The notes under the pieces: model-generated
What the model saw: only the letters and a program-made list of their open reading frames with translations
Database searches by the model: none
What the model was told of the DNA's origin: nothing
Assembly: GCA_028023455.1 (NCBI GenBank)
Contig: JAQFVV010012575.1
Span: 124,001-188,000, forward strand
Origin: Epiperipatus broadwayi
Lineage: Eukaryota > Onychophora > Udeonychophora > Euonychophora > Peripatidae
DNA length: 64,000 nucleotides
Reading direction: 5' to 3'
Made by a program: the position numbers and the translations under genes
Shown here: positions 37,716 to 53,900 of the stretch, piece by piece
Layout: the number at the start of each line of letters is the position of its first letter
How positions within the stretch are numbered: position 1 is the stretch's first letter

Positions 37716-40700
37716 TCATAGACTGGATCTCTGTTTCAAGTGTGACCATGTGGCTGCAAATATATCTGGTTGAGCTAGGATGCTGTCTCTTTTTCTTAAC
37801 AGTTCTAGTTTTATTGAATATGTTGCTGGGTGGCGTCGAGGGTTATTGGCAAGTGCAAAAGTGCATCTGGTGCACCAGTAGGCATAAAGGCTGTATGTTG
37901 CTGCACGAATAGCAGGGTTATTGCCTTTTTTAAATGTATTTATTATTTCATCTATTGAAATGATAGCCTTTCTGTATGTGGTAAACATTGTGCGACGTAT
38001 TGTTTCTAGGGCACTGCAGGAATGAAGAAAATGATCTTGTGTCTCTTCTTCTCTATGACATAGTCCGCACATGGGGTCTATATTGGTATAGAATCTACGA
38101 AATCTAAGGAAATGGGTTGTGGATAGAGCATTGAGATTAAGCTTAAGTAGAAAATCGAATAATTTTGGTTCTAATGACCATTTTCTGAATTGTTGCAGTA
38201 GTTGCCTGTTGTCTATTCCAAGAACTGATGGATGTAGATTGGGTGTCTGGTTGGGATGTAGTATATTGTAAATGTCCCAGTATGTATACTTGTTGTCATT
38301 ATTGAGTGATATTTTGTTGTATATTGGCTTGAGTTCTTCAATCAGTGTGGATAGATATCCATATGAAGGGGGTGGTCTGTCTGTGGGTATTATACTGATT
38401 ACACACTCCAGGTCTGGAAATCTTTTTATGGTTGCTGTTATTAGATTTACTGATTTCTGTGTGTAAAAAACATTGATTGTATGGAGTCCAAGTCCATTGC
38501 TATGTGGTGGTCTGCTCAGATTTTTTAAAGAGATTGCCACTGTCTTTCTCTTCCATATTAGTTTGTTACAGATTGACGAGATTTTAGATATGAATGTTTT
38601 TGCAAATTTGATTATAGGTGTATAGTATGTAATTTTTGTAGTTATAAGTTGATTAAATAGTGCTACCTTTGCATATATTGACAGGTATGACTTTTCAAGT
38701 GAGGCTGTGATTTTTTCAGCATCTATTTTTAATTTATTTTGAATTTTTTGCCTCATTCCATTGGTTCCAAGGTAGAATGGGAAACCAAGGAAAGCAGATG
38801 GTTTACCATTAAACATCTCTGTACAGTGCTTGCCTGTGTATATTGACCATGCAGCAGTTTTATTTGTGTTAATTTTTAAATTAAAATTTGAGGTATAATT
38901 CTTGATTATCTCTTGTAATATGGGGAGGTTCTTTTTAGAGGGGAGGAAAACGGTTACATCGTCCATATAGGCTATGCATGATATATTTAAAGCAGTGTTT
39001 GGAATTTGAATGCCTTTTATTTTTTTCTGTATCTCTATTAATAGAGGATTTATATATATTGTAAAGAGCAAGGCACTTAGGGGGGATCCTTGTGGGATGG
39101 ATTGACTCGGTCTGAAGGCTGGTGATTTTTTTCCATTCAATGTGATGTGAATTTCACGGCTGAGTAGCAGATTTGCTATTATATATAGTAGGGATGGAGG
39201 TGTTGTTGTTTTTTTCAGCACGTCTAATAATTTGGCTATAGGCACTGAGTCAAAAGCTGCCTCAATGTCTAGTTGAACTATAATTGGTGCATATTTCTTT
39301 CTTTTTTTTACTACTTCAATAATTGTTTTGTACATTAAGGCACCCTGGCCAATGGATGATCCTTTTTGGCATATTGTGCTGATGATAACACAGGGAGTAT
39401 GTGTTGTTCTATTTTTTCCTTTATCACTCTTTCAAGAATTTTTATTCCTAAAGGTCCCATTGAAATTGGTCGTAGATTAGATAAAGATGATATTGCTGTT
39501 GGTTTTTTGTTAAATGGAACCATTGCAATTGGGTATAGACTTTGTATTTTGTAAATTTTTTGGGATATGTAATTGGCTAGATCGCACAGGTATTTTGCTG
39601 TGAAGTGACTAAGATATTTGAACACAAATTTGGGAATTCCTTGTGGTCCTGGGTGACATGTGTTTGTTATTGTTGCAAGTTGAAATACAATGTCAGTTGT
39701 TGTTATTGGTGTGTCTGTTTCAGGGTCTCCAAATATGTCTTCATTTGGTATGTACACACTTTGTTTTTGCAGTTTTTTTTTAAAGTGTTGATATATTGGG
39801 TTTATCATGTTATGTCCAGCTGTTATAGAACCATCTATTTCAAGTGCCATAGGCACTCTGACTGTGGATGGGTATCCCAATGCCCACCGTATGTATGCTC
39901 TGGTCCAAGTATGTTGTTGTGTAAGGCATATTTTTTTCTTTTTTATTGCTACATATTGCTTTAGTGTATTGCATGTATTGTTGTACATTTCTGTAAGTTT
40001 TTTAATTTGTGTTTGATTATCTGTAGTTGGTCTGGAAATGGTTATTCTTTTATGTAGTTCATCTGCCAATGCTAATAATCTGGTGGGGGGTGTTGAGTTG
40101 CAGGTAATATGATTGATGTTGAAAGAAAGTATATTGGTGAATGCTATATACTTTTGTACTGGATCGAGTGACATGTTTTGAAGTTTTTGGAGCATTATAT
40201 ATGTTTCTGAATATAGGAATTCAGTTGTTTGTGCTGGAAGAAGTATTCGCATAGTCTTTTGGAGGGCTATTGTTGTATTCTGTATTTTTGTTAGGTCGAG
40301 GGTGATGAACTGAGCAGCATGATCTGAGATTATAGATGGACAGAGTTCAAGATTAAAATAATGATGTAACATTGGTGAGTAGAAACACAAATCAATAAGT
40401 GACTTATATCTATTGTTATTAAAAGATATTGAGTTTGATGGGAGAAAACCCTCAGCACTCATAAGTGGGATTGTTATTTGATGGATCCATTTGGTGACAA
40501 AAGATTGGTAGGTCATGTTGAAATCTCCCAGGAGTATTATGGGATTTGGTGTTGCTGTAAGCATTGAATTTATTGTTGCTATTATTCTGGAGATGATGAT
40601 GGGGCCTGGTGGTATATATACAAATACTAGGTTAAGTGTGATATTTTTATGATGGAGTGTTAATATGATAAGATTAGAGTCAATATATATAATTTTAAAA

Positions 40701-40951
40701 GAATCAAAAGGGCAATTGTGGGAAATAATTATGCCTGTGCCACCTGATGGTGATGATGATTGCCTTGAGCAGGCACAAAAACCTTGGCTGACTAAATATT
40801 TTGATGGATCAATTTGAGAGCTGCTGTATATTTTTGTTTCCAAAAGCCCAAGTATGTGTGGTTGTGTTGTATGTAACCATTTTTTGAGATCAAAAAGTTT
40901 TTTGGTGGCATTTAAGCCTCTAATGTTGAGAGATCCAATTTTTATCTTCAT
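37716..40951 (-). pseudogene. ORF2 of LINE copy A: AP endonuclease-reverse transcriptase, one frameshift
   Basis: About 1,077 codons in two overlapping frames. Frame 1 (40951-39335) holds the endonuclease: LNIRGLN (residues 8-14), LGLLETKI with the catalytic Glu (38), GDFN (142-145), SLIDLCF (184-190) and SDH (209-211). The first RT motif, LRPISMGPLGIKILERVI, is near residue 493. Frame 2 (39335-37716) holds QLDIEAAFDS, QGSPLSALLF, the catalytic YMDD (its residues 123-126), LGFPF, and a CX2CX8HX4C zinc motif (423-440). Comparison with copy B places a single 1-nt deletion near 39360, just after AQYAKK. Otherwise the ORF is open and catalytic residues are retained. The protein would nick the target and prime reverse transcription from it. 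Confidence 0.9.
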
Positions 40952-41013
40952 GTTTTAAATAATTTTTTAACAGGGTATTGATTTTTATTTTATTTTTAAT
41001 ACTAAATTTTTGT

Positions 41014-42620
41014 TTATATTGCAGTAGATGGATGCTGATACATATTTAAGACATTGTTGGGTTTATTATCAGTTTTTCTTTCATTTAATATTGCTTCAGA
41101 CTCTATACAGGCAATTTGTGATGAAACCGAACAGGTGTCCATTTGTTGTTGGCTTATATCCATTTCTATTTCATCATTTTCTAAATTGTATATGTCTGAT
41201 GAGTTGTGCTTTTGGTCTGTTTTTTTTGCCTTTTTGGATTCATGATTTTTACTTGGTCTGCTGGGCTTCCTTTTTCCCTCTGGTGTATTCTCTTGAATAG
41301 GTGGAAGAGGGGCTTCTATTGCATCCATTATGTTTGATGCAGTTTTGTTTATAATTGTAGTTTTTTTTATTATTGGTATCTTTATATTATCTGGATTTAT
41401 ATTTTCATTATATAACTGTGTGTGTTTACTTTCTGTTTGTTGATTTTTACTTGGTACACATTTTGTTTTATTGAGATGCTGATCCTGTGATGTAATTGCT
41501 GTATTTTGTGTTGTGGTTTCTTGAGAATTATTTTCGTTTGAATCTTGGATTTCTGTGTTAGTTTTTGTGTTATTATTTTTTTGGTTGGTCTTTGGGATAG
41601 GCAATTCTGATCCATTATTATTTTTGTTTGTGGGTGTTTGAACCTGTTTTTTTCCGGTTTCTATTATTGGGTTGCCAATGGATGTAGTGTTATTATAAAT
41701 TTTATTTTCATCACTGGGTTGTTCTGGGGAGAGGATTTTAGTTTGTTCACAGTGATTGCTTTTTGTGTTATCGCACTGAGTTGCTAGGTGTCCTCTCTGT
41801 CCACAGCCAAAACAAAGTGGCTTTAGACCTCTTATGTGAAGAGAGAGTGTCGCTTCTTGATCTGTAATCTGTGTTGGAATCATTGAGGTGTCTACATTTT
41901 TATGTAGTTTTATTTTAAATTCAAAACGATTACTACATATCGGTATAGGTGTGTCTTTTAAATATATAGGCTGTAGGGCAATTACTTTTCCAAACGGGTT
42001 TATCATTTTTTGAAAATCTTGTACGTTGTATTTAAGATAAGTATTTTTAAGCACTCCAGTAATTATATTTTTCCGGTTTTCATCTATAATTACGAGTGCG
42101 TAATTATCAAGTGCTAAAATAGTGGATTGAAACCGTTCTTTTTGCTGCTGAGTATAAAAATCAATGGTTATATATCGAGAATTTGGATGGTCGGCGATAC
42201 AAGAGATTGTTTCCCATAGAGCATTTTGCGTGATTGCTTCATATAATAAAGCTTTTGGGAAACGATATAATGAGCATTGATTATCGGTTACTGCGTAGTA
42301 CTAACGGTTGGTGAAAAAACCTCTGAAATGTTTCAAATAACGTCCGAGGCAACCGTATTACTGAAACGGTCCGTCACATTTTCAAGCGTTTCTTTTGTCC
42401 AGATTGCGGCTGGGGGTTGATTTTCCTCTCGAGTGTTTAGATCAAGATTTTTAATATCATTTGTGTTTGTTCTACGGAAGTGCGGTATTTGAGTTGGTGC
42501 TGTAGTATTGCTATTACTTTTAAGTACTTTTGCATACGAAATAGGTGATGTTGAAACTAACGATGTTGTTAATTTTGTATTGGTGCTTAATTCGCTCACG
42601 CTTGACTGGGCAGTAGCCAT
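41014..42620 (-). pseudogene. ORF1 of LINE copy A: RNA-binding CCHC protein, disrupted near 42300
   Basis: Starts at MATAQSSVSELSTNTKL (42620) in one frame and runs to a TGA at 42333. A second frame, open from about 42300 to 41014, continues the protein. The second part has an RRM-like or Tx1 ORF1-like segment (YITIDFYTQQ ... INPFGKVIALQPIYLKD), then CFGCGQRGHLATQC, a CX2CX4HX4C zinc knuckle at residues 81-94 of the 41014-42054 ORF. A long Asn/Thr/Gln-rich linker follows, and near the C-terminus a basic stretch KRKPSRPSKNHESKKAKK resembles a degenerate AT-hook. The family role is to bind the element RNA as part of the retrotransposition particle. A TGA and a frameshift separate the two halves. 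Confidence 0.8.
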
Positions 42621-42835
42621 GATTTATTCTGACTCAAGTCAGTATTTTTTTTAAAAAAGATATTAAAACACACCGATATTTTTCAAAAAACACTATTAAT
42701 CTATTATATAATTCGATTTTTCCTGTATTATGTTTGTTTTTCGCATAACAAGTTGGAACAAAAGTAAAAAATAAATACTTACATCGGAGAACTTAACGAT
42801 TGCTTCTTACCTCAGCAGAGATTTGCTGCGGGATC

Positions 42836-43548
<713 letters not shown>

Positions 43549-43864
43549 GCTTTCAAAAAGGCATTTTATTGATTCTATAAAAGGTTACATTAAAAGTGGT
43601 TTACATAATTTTGGTATATACATTGATTTATTCTGTTACATAAAAAATGAATATTTGAATGATATAGTTCAATTTATGGCTTCTTGAGTTGTTTGAACTT
43701 TTGTGACTTGAATGAGTCCTTAAAAAAATCATAATAGTTGATGTATAAGTTGCTTTTTTGATGATCTTTTTGCTGTTTATAGCTTGTATGCATATAATTA
43801 AAAATCTGAGAAGCTATTGAAAAAGTTTTTCTCTAGTATTTTTTGTCAGATACTTAGTGTTGTG

Positions 43865-46800
43865 TTATAGCATTGATTGTTCTTTTAGTAGTGACCATGT
43901 TGCAGCATATAAGTGGGGGTTTGTTATGATTTTATCTCGATTCCTTATTTGTGTTAATTTGTTGCAAAAGGAGCTGATCGGCCTGGTGTTATTTCCTATT
44001 ATAAAAGTGCACCTTGTACACCAAAAAGCATATAGAATAAAAGTAGCTGCTCTAATGTTTGGTATTGATTTTGTTTTGTATGCAGCAATTATATTTTCAA
44101 TTGATGTGTTAGGTTTTCTGTAGGTGTCAAAAATTATTTTTCTTATGTGTTCGAATGCTGTACATTGGTATAGCATGTGTTGTAGGGTTTCTTCTGATCG
44201 ATGGCACAATCTGCAAAAAAGGATATATTTTGAAGTACATTCTCTTGTGGTGCAGAAAATAGGTTGTGGGCATGGCAACAAGATTTAATTTCAAAATAAA
44301 GTCAAAAAATTTTGGTTCCAGAGCCCATTTTTTAAATTCTTTTAGTAATCTTTTGTTGTTTATCCCTAACATTGGTCCTACATCATTATTGTTATTTATT
44401 TCATTTGTGAGATCATAGATATTCCAATATGAATATTTGTGTGTATATTGTTCAGGTATGTTTGCCGTAGTTTTAAATTCATAAATAATTGTTGATATGT
44501 ATGATTGATTTGGAGGTGGATGATCAGTTGGGATGATTTGCACAAGGTGTTTTAGTTTTGTGAATTGCTGTAAAGTGGTAATTATGAGATTCCTTTGTTT
44601 TTGGATGTGAAATATGTTAATATTGTGTAAACCTAGTCCATTTTTAATGAGTGGTTGATTGAGCCTTCTTGTTGAAATTGCTACTGTTTTTTTTGGACCA
44701 TAGTAGTTGATTGCAGATGGTTTTTATTTTTGATTTAAAAACTTTTGAGAAAGATATAATCGGTAAATAATAAACTATTTTTGTTATGATGAGCTGGTTT
44801 ATCAGCTGTACTTTGGAATATATGGATAAATATGTTTTTGATAATGAGTTTACTATTTGTTTGGCCTCCTCCTTTAGTTTATTTTGTATGTGGCATCTCA
44901 TTCCTGTAAGTCCCATATGGAAAGGAAAACCAAGAAAAGAAGTTGGTTTTGATTGGTATGTGTTTGTGCACAGCTTTCCTGTAAATAGTGACCATGCTGA
45001 TGTTTTTGTGGGATTGAATTTCAATTTATATTGCTTAGTATAGTCTTCAAGAATATTTTGTAGCTGGGCAAGTTGTTTTTTTTGATGATAGGAAAACAGT
45101 AACATCATCCATATATGCTAAGCATGGTATATGTTCTGTAGTGCCTGGTATCTGTATTCCAGTAAAAGATTGTTCTATTTTTTGAATGAGAGGGTTAATG
45201 TATAGTATGAATAGTAATGAGCTGAGAGGTGATCCTTGAGATATTGATTGTGTAGGAGTAAATGATGGGGAGTTTCTTCCATTGATGGTTATATGGATTT
45301 CACGATTTAGAAGTAAGTTTGCTATTAGATATAGATGAGTTTTGGGTATATCAGTGTTATTGAGCATTTCTAGAAGTATAGGTATATCTATTGAATCAAA
45401 TGCTGCCTCAATATCTAATTGTACAGCTATGGGGCCATAGTTTTTTTGTTTTCTTATTGATGCTAGGATTGTTTTAAAGAATAGAGCTGCTTGTATTGTT
45501 GATGAATTTTTTTTTGCAAATTGGTATTTTGAAATAAGCATAGTTATGTGTGGCTCAATTTCTTGCTTTATGATTTTTTCTATGATTTTAATCGGTAATG
45601 GCCCCATGGATATAGATCGTATATTAGCTAGTGAGGGAGTAATGTGTTTTGTTTTGTTGAAAGGAACAATTGCAATTGGGTACACTCCTTCCATGTACTG
45701 TATTTTTTGTGTTAAATAGTTTGCTAAATTGCATAAATATTTTGCAGTGAATTGACTCATGTGTTTTAAGACAAAAGCTGGAATTCCGGGGCTACCTGGG
45801 TGGCATGCATTTGGGATACTGTCTATTTTTTCTATAAAGACATTTGTGGTAAAAGGTGCTTTTGTTTCTGTTGGGCCAAATAAATCTGGTTTAAATGTTT
45901 GAAGTTGTCTTGTTTGAAGTTTTTGCTTGAAATATTGGTATATGGGCAAAATCATATTGTGACCTGCAAATGTTCCTTGATTTGTGTGTATTGCCATTGG
46001 CACCTTGATAGTTTGTGGCCTTCCAAGCGCCCATCTAATGTATTCCCTTGTCCAAGTGTGTGGTTTTGTAAGACATAGTTTGCTTTTTTTAATTTTGAGG
46101 TAGCTTTTAAGGGTGTCACATGCATTATTGTATGCATGTGTAAGTTTGAATATGTATTTTTCTGTTTGCTTTGAAGGGTCAATCATGGTTAATCGTTTGT
46201 GAATTTCATCTGCTAGTGCCAGTACTTTTGATGGTGGTGGTTGCTTCATTACTATATGATTGATATTAAATGAAATAATGTTTATAAATGCTATATATTG
46301 TTGTATAGGATTGAGTTTTATATTTTTAAGCTTGTTTATCATGATGTAGGTTTCAGAAAAAATAAATTCAGGTGTGTTTACTGGTAATAGAACTCTAATT
46401 GTTCTTGTGAATGGAAGGGTTGATGGTTGGATATCATTGAAGTTAATTGTTATTGTCTGTGCTGAGTGATCTGAGAAAGCTGATGGCGTAAGTTTTATTG
46501 TTACTAGATGGTGAAGCATTGGTGAGTAGAAACATAAATCAATTAGTGAAGAGAATCGGCCATTGTGAAAGGAAATTGCATTTTCTGGTAGGAATCCTTG
46601 TGCATTCATGAGTGGTATGGATATTTTATGAATCCATCGTTCTGTGAGATCTTTTGTATGTTGTGTTAAAATCACCTATTAATATTGTTGGATTTGCTGT
46701 GTTTGCTAGCATGGAATTGATGTTTGCTAGTATGGTATTGATTCTGTTGTGTTGTATTGGCATGTAGATAAATATTATATTAATAATTATAATTTTATGT

Positions 46801-47071
46801 TGAAAAGTTGTAATAAGCATATTAGAATCAATATATATTATTTTAAATGTAGTGAAAACATTTTGGGGTAATTAGGATAGCAGTACCTGCTGAGGGAGAT
46901 GATGAATCTCTTGAGCAGGCACAAAATCCTTCTTTACTTAGATATTTAGCTGGTTCTGTTTTTGATCCAGTGTAGATTTTTGTTTCCAGTAATCCAAGTA
47001 TGTGTGGTTGTGTATTTCTGATCCATTGTTTAAGTTTATGAATTTTTGTAGTTGAGTTCAGGCCTCTTACA

Positions 47072-47097
<26 letters not shown>
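43865..47097 (-). pseudogene. ORF2 of LINE copy B, multiply frameshifted
   Basis: Pieces in order are the endonuclease start MKLKIAAINVRGLN with LGLLETKI (47097-46843); IGDFNTTYK (46820-46626); then 46675-45047 with the SLIDLCF and FSDHSAQ endonuclease ends, IRSISMGPLPIKIIEKII, QFAKKNSSTIQAALFFK, VQLDIEAAFDSID, SQGSPLSSLLFILYINPL and the catalytic YMDD; 45108-44644 with LGFPF; 44543-44127; and 44281-43865 with the zinc motif CRLCHRSEETLQHMLYQC. At least five frame changes separate them. The intact QFAKKNSSTIQ region here shows what copy A lost by its 1-nt deletion. The start at 47097 overlaps the end of ORF1 (47072) by 26 bp, unlike the 62-bp gap in copy A. Confidence 0.9.
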
Positions 47098-49150
<2,053 letters not shown>

Positions 49151-50760
49151 ATAATCAAAAGTATTTTGCAGTTAAAACTCATTTATTACTTCATCACAAT
49201 AACTTGATGAGGCATAAGTATAAATTATCTGTGCATGGTACCTTCCATTAAGTCAATTAACTAATCTTAAATCACACTATACCAATACAACTATTGTATA
49301 AAACAAAGAAACATTAAAATAATATAAAACACTACTGCCAAATGCTTTCACTCATTTGAGTCTTTATCAAGGCTACATAAAAATCGTTAAACTCTACTAA
49401 GTGATAAATTCGAACACTTCATTATATTGGCCAGGAAAAACTAATTGAAAAATTGGTTAACTTTGCATTAATAGTGCCAGAATAATTTTTTATAGCTTAT
49501 GATTCCTTAATCATATGTTTTTTATCATGTGCTTCATACATTAAAATACTAAACTCTTGTGGACAATATATATGCCCAGTAATACTTTGATGAATATAGA
49601 AAGCTCTTCCATTGCCTTCTTATAAATATATTTATGCTGTTGAATATTATATTAATCTTACCACTCTATTTACCTATCTCCACAATGTTTTTCTTTCACA
49701 CTTTTTATTTATAACAAATTTCACTTTTGTGATTCCAAATTTGTGCTTTTTTAATAAAATTCAAAAAGTCTAACAATATTTTATTTAGTATTAGATACTT
49801 TTTCTTTCAATTTATATAATATTCCTTCAATTGAAGGTGATTTTTAGTAACTAAGTAAAAGTTATCATCAAATAGTAGTGTAAGTTCACAATTAGAAGAT
49901 TCTTAGCAGCTTTTTTCTTCAGTTGCTAATCATTGCCTTAGCTGATTACTTTAAAGCTTCATTGGAATAAGAATTACAATTTAATTTTGAGTGTCATGAT
50001 TATAAATATCTAATAAAATCATATTTACATTTATCTTGTCTTCAAAAAAATTCCCTAATGTTTAAGTTAATAACTATCAAGCAATTGAAAAGAAAGACTA
50101 TGACTTTTCTTGGTTTTAAATTCAAGACAAAAATATTAAACTCACTATGTTGGCTAAAGTGTGTTATTGAGAAATCCAACCACAAGCTCTTTTATCATAT
50201 AAATAATCACATAACTATAATGACAAGGAAATATGGAATGTACATTAAGAATTTGCCCTGCTTGTTTTTTTTAAAGCCTTAACAGCAAACTTTTTTCTGT
50301 ACAAATATATGGTACAAATATATTATAATGGAACCATGGGGTATACCATACGATGACGTGAATATGACTCAGTGGTTGGATGATTTAAATACTATGTGTC
50401 AAACAACCTACAACAAGTTATATCCAAAATCTATAATTTGATGGCCTATTTGGGTGCGCCAGATATTACAGAATCAGAAATGGCATATAAGCACATCTCA
50501 CTCTGTCAGACCTAAACCTTTGAGTAGGATGCTAAAGATGTCACAATGAAATGCTTAGTTCCAAATCACATCTACTTTTAGTATGCTAACTCATAATTTA
50601 CTTACAATATTTCAATATGACCTAGGCTAATGCATATTCATTACATCTCCATTTTTAGGTCCCATTATACCACAGAATTCAACTCAGGGAGTTCTTGCAG
50701 TCAGCTTTCTTCAGGGATGGACTTACTCAATTATTGACCAAATATGCCTATATATAAGCA
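49151..50760. other. Unassigned A+T-rich DNA
   Basis: The 5' end of the RTE-like element may extend somewhat into this region, but I cannot follow it. No other gene or repeat is supported. 50330-50700 is slightly less A+T-rich, with no motif seen. Confidence 0.45.
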
Positions 50761-50955
50761 TAGATAATAAAAAATATTGATGATGATCCATCAATTAGGA
50801 GAGCAATACATAATGATGATGATCATCAAACCTTTAATGGTGTAAATTCATAATGTGATGATGAAACTTTTAATGATATAAATGCACAATAATGATGGTG
50901 ATGAACAAACATCTAGTGGAATAAATGCATAATGATGACGGTGATGATCAAAGAG
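50761..50955. repeat. Degenerate GATGAT-rich tandem repeat, period about 50 bp
   Basis: The pattern (GATGATGATCA)...AATGGTGTAAATTCATAAT recurs about four times with divergence (ATAAATGCA/CATAATGATG). Noncoding. Confidence 0.6.
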
Positions 50956-53900
50956 AGATCATATTGGTTTAAACAACTTAATATATTTATTAACATATAT
51001 ATAACAAATATTTACAAACAAAAAATAATAAAATAAATAAATATTCGGTTATCAAGAATGGTTTTCTATCATTTTGATGGCTTCACACAACAGAAACAAA
51101 ATTATTTAAAGTACATTATATCCAAAATTATATTATATAATTCATTAAATATATACATAAAACAAGAAAAAAAAAGCAAAATGAGAGTTCACTAATTCTA
51201 AAACTACCCCATTAATGTAATTATTCAAGTGATATTTTTGGGTTAGGGTAAATATATTTATAACTATTTTTTTATTAAATATATATATAGCCCCACTCCC
51301 ACATACATGTGGGTGTAAGTCATAGTAAAAATTAATGACAGATATGAAAAAGACCATTCACTCAGTGGGTTAATTGTGCGCTCAGAAGTAAAAAAAAAAT
51401 TACAAGTAAATATTATTAAAACTTATTAGTAAATAATATAGTTTTGTTTGTCCTAAAGTTTGCCCTCAATGTTAAATATATAAAAACTTTACTTGAGGTC
51501 GCCTTGATGGATCAATGTTGAATTTCCAGAAGAATCTGTAAATTTACTTTTATTAAAAAAACTATACATATTAATTGACTATGATCCCTTTTTTTAAAAT
51601 ACATCAACATATGATATTTATCTATCCACTGCTTCCACTTTTAAATTGCAGATGATAGAATTTGAAAAATGAATCTTGAACACACAATAAAAAATAAAAA
51701 AATCTCAATACAAGAAATTTCAAGTAGAAATAATAAAAAACAAAAAAAAAAAAATAATCACATGAATCAAAACAAAATATATTTATCTTGAGGAAAGTAA
51801 GCATCTGGTCCACAGTTAAGAGTTTATAAACTTAAATGTCAATCTCCGTGCATACTATTCTTGTTCACCAACTCTGTTGATATTTATATATCTCATGCCA
51901 CTTGATTAAAACAAACACACACCAATTGTCTCTCCTGAATGTATATAAATCCATGGAAGATTGATGTACACAAGGGTTTTGTAAATAGACATTTGATGGA
52001 AAATTTTATAATTTCATAATGACATCAAAGCTAGCTTTGGAATGCCTCCAATATTGGCTTTTTACCCTGAATACATTGTAATGATTCCTTTATTATAAAC
52101 TATTATTTATAACATGGCTTCAATATGTATATATATTGAACTAGCTTAAAGAAACAGTTAATTTTTAGTAGTTTCACATTTCTTTTCCATCATTTCCATA
52201 ATAATGAATTCCAGCTTGCAGAATAAATTAAGTCATTAGTTCATTCTTGCTAATTATAAATTGAAGTTTAACTTTCCAGTTTTCTTCTATCCAAAATAAA
52301 GATTTTATATTATCTTGAAACTACAGATATTAAAATTTTACTGTTTTTAAACACCAAACAGTTTTTTCTTTTTTTTTTAAAAAAATAAAATAAAAGCTTT
52401 ACTTATGTACTATCGGTTCAATTGTTAGTTCCAAAGTGAAGAAACGCTAGATTTTTTTTTCTCATCCTAGCTAAAATCTATTGTTACAAACTAACAAAAA
52501 AGACAAATTATAAAACATCATCATCATCATCATCATTATTATTATTATTATTTACTCTTCATTATTCCAAATTCGATCACTTAGCAACAATTTTGACCTC
52601 ATATAAATTTTGACCTTTGATTATGTTCTATAAGTCAATTAATTATTATTTTAATTAATGAGATTAAATGAAGAGAGAAAAAAACTTCTACAAATAGACA
52701 AACATATTAGTTTATATGTATATTTATATATGTATATACTTCATGTATATAAACAGGTATGTATGATAAATTATTTGCCTATCACTTGGTCTGAATTCAA
52801 ACATTGTGAAAAAAAGTGGGACAGCTGTGAAGGTTGGTTGTAAGTCATTTCTTACAACATATATGTAAAAATTAAAAGATAACTGAAGATACATTACTAC
52901 TGCAACTTCCTGAGAAGTCACATTCAACATGCAAATGAGAATTTGTATCGATTATTGTCAGTGCATGATTTGAGGAAATGAATGATTAAATATTTTATTT
53001 TTAGTTATATTCTGAATATCTTCTGGATGCAAGATTATAAAAGAAATATTTTTTTTATTTTCTGAATAAAATTTATATTTGTTATCTTTCGGATAATCTG
53101 CTCTCACGATGCTGTATAATATCATTAGATCTGGTTTGTTTCAAGATTAATAGGAATATCGTAGTTAACCTCAAAGCTAAATCATAATCAATATTAGATT
53201 TGTTCTGTGAAAGATCAGAATCTGTAATGGTTCTATCTAAAAAAGAAATAAGTTTTATTGCATTAATCAAAGAATTTGACACTGCATGATAGTTTTTTTT
53301 TTTGGATATTTCTAGCATTTGTCTCTGCAATAGCTAAATATAATGTGTTTGAAAATAAGTCTGCAATGAAAAATAGATTTAGTTGCTTTCAATTTTATAA
53401 AAAGAGGATGATCATAATTTAATGAAGTCTCTGAGATCACCAATCAGAGATGCAGAAAAAAATGGTTTATTTTCAGTTTCATAAGAGGAGGATTTTTTTT
53501 CATGAATATTGGTAGGATAGATATGCATAGGGGCATCATATTTGATATATGGATGGTAAAGAGTAAAGCAGTCATGCTTGTAAACTTTCTTTTCATTCTA
53601 AAATAACAAAATTTATGCCAATTTATGTTAAAATAAAATCCAAACACTTATGTATAACAATTGATTATTATATTTTTGTTAAGCATATCCAAATTCTTTA
53701 GCTAGTCTTTCTCTTATAGATGTGATAATTAATAAAATGATCTATATTGATTTACTGCTATATTTAAATAAAGTTGCAGAAAGTAATAAAAGATAAACCA
53801 ATCAGTCAATATTATTCACATCTTTTATGAGTAAATCAATAAAGTATATAAAATGAAAAAGGTTATAGTACAAGAAAGGGATACTTGGTGACATTAAAAA

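Larger units (their letters stand above)
37470..42835 (-). mobile_element. Tx1-like LINE copy A, full length (about 5.4 kb)
   Basis: A two-ORF non-LTR retrotransposon on the minus strand. From its 5' end it has a roughly 215-bp 5' UTR (42621-42835, less A+T-rich than its surroundings), ORF1 with a CCHC knuckle (42620-41014), a 62-bp gap, ORF2 with AP-type endonuclease, RT and a C-terminal zinc motif (40951-37716), and a 246-bp 3' UTR with AATAAA close to the end. It abuts (ATT)n on both sides with no other flank. ORF1 with a CCHC motif and this ORF2 layout without RNase H fit the Tx1 group of L1-related LINEs. The clade call is by eye. Copy B (43549-47582) is the same family. Confidence 0.85.

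Noticed and set aside
38272-41300. Plus-strand ORFs (38272-38466, 39366-39554, 39605-39964, 39807-40016, 41028-41300)
   Set aside because: Shadows of the minus-strand LINE ORFs; no motifs of their own.
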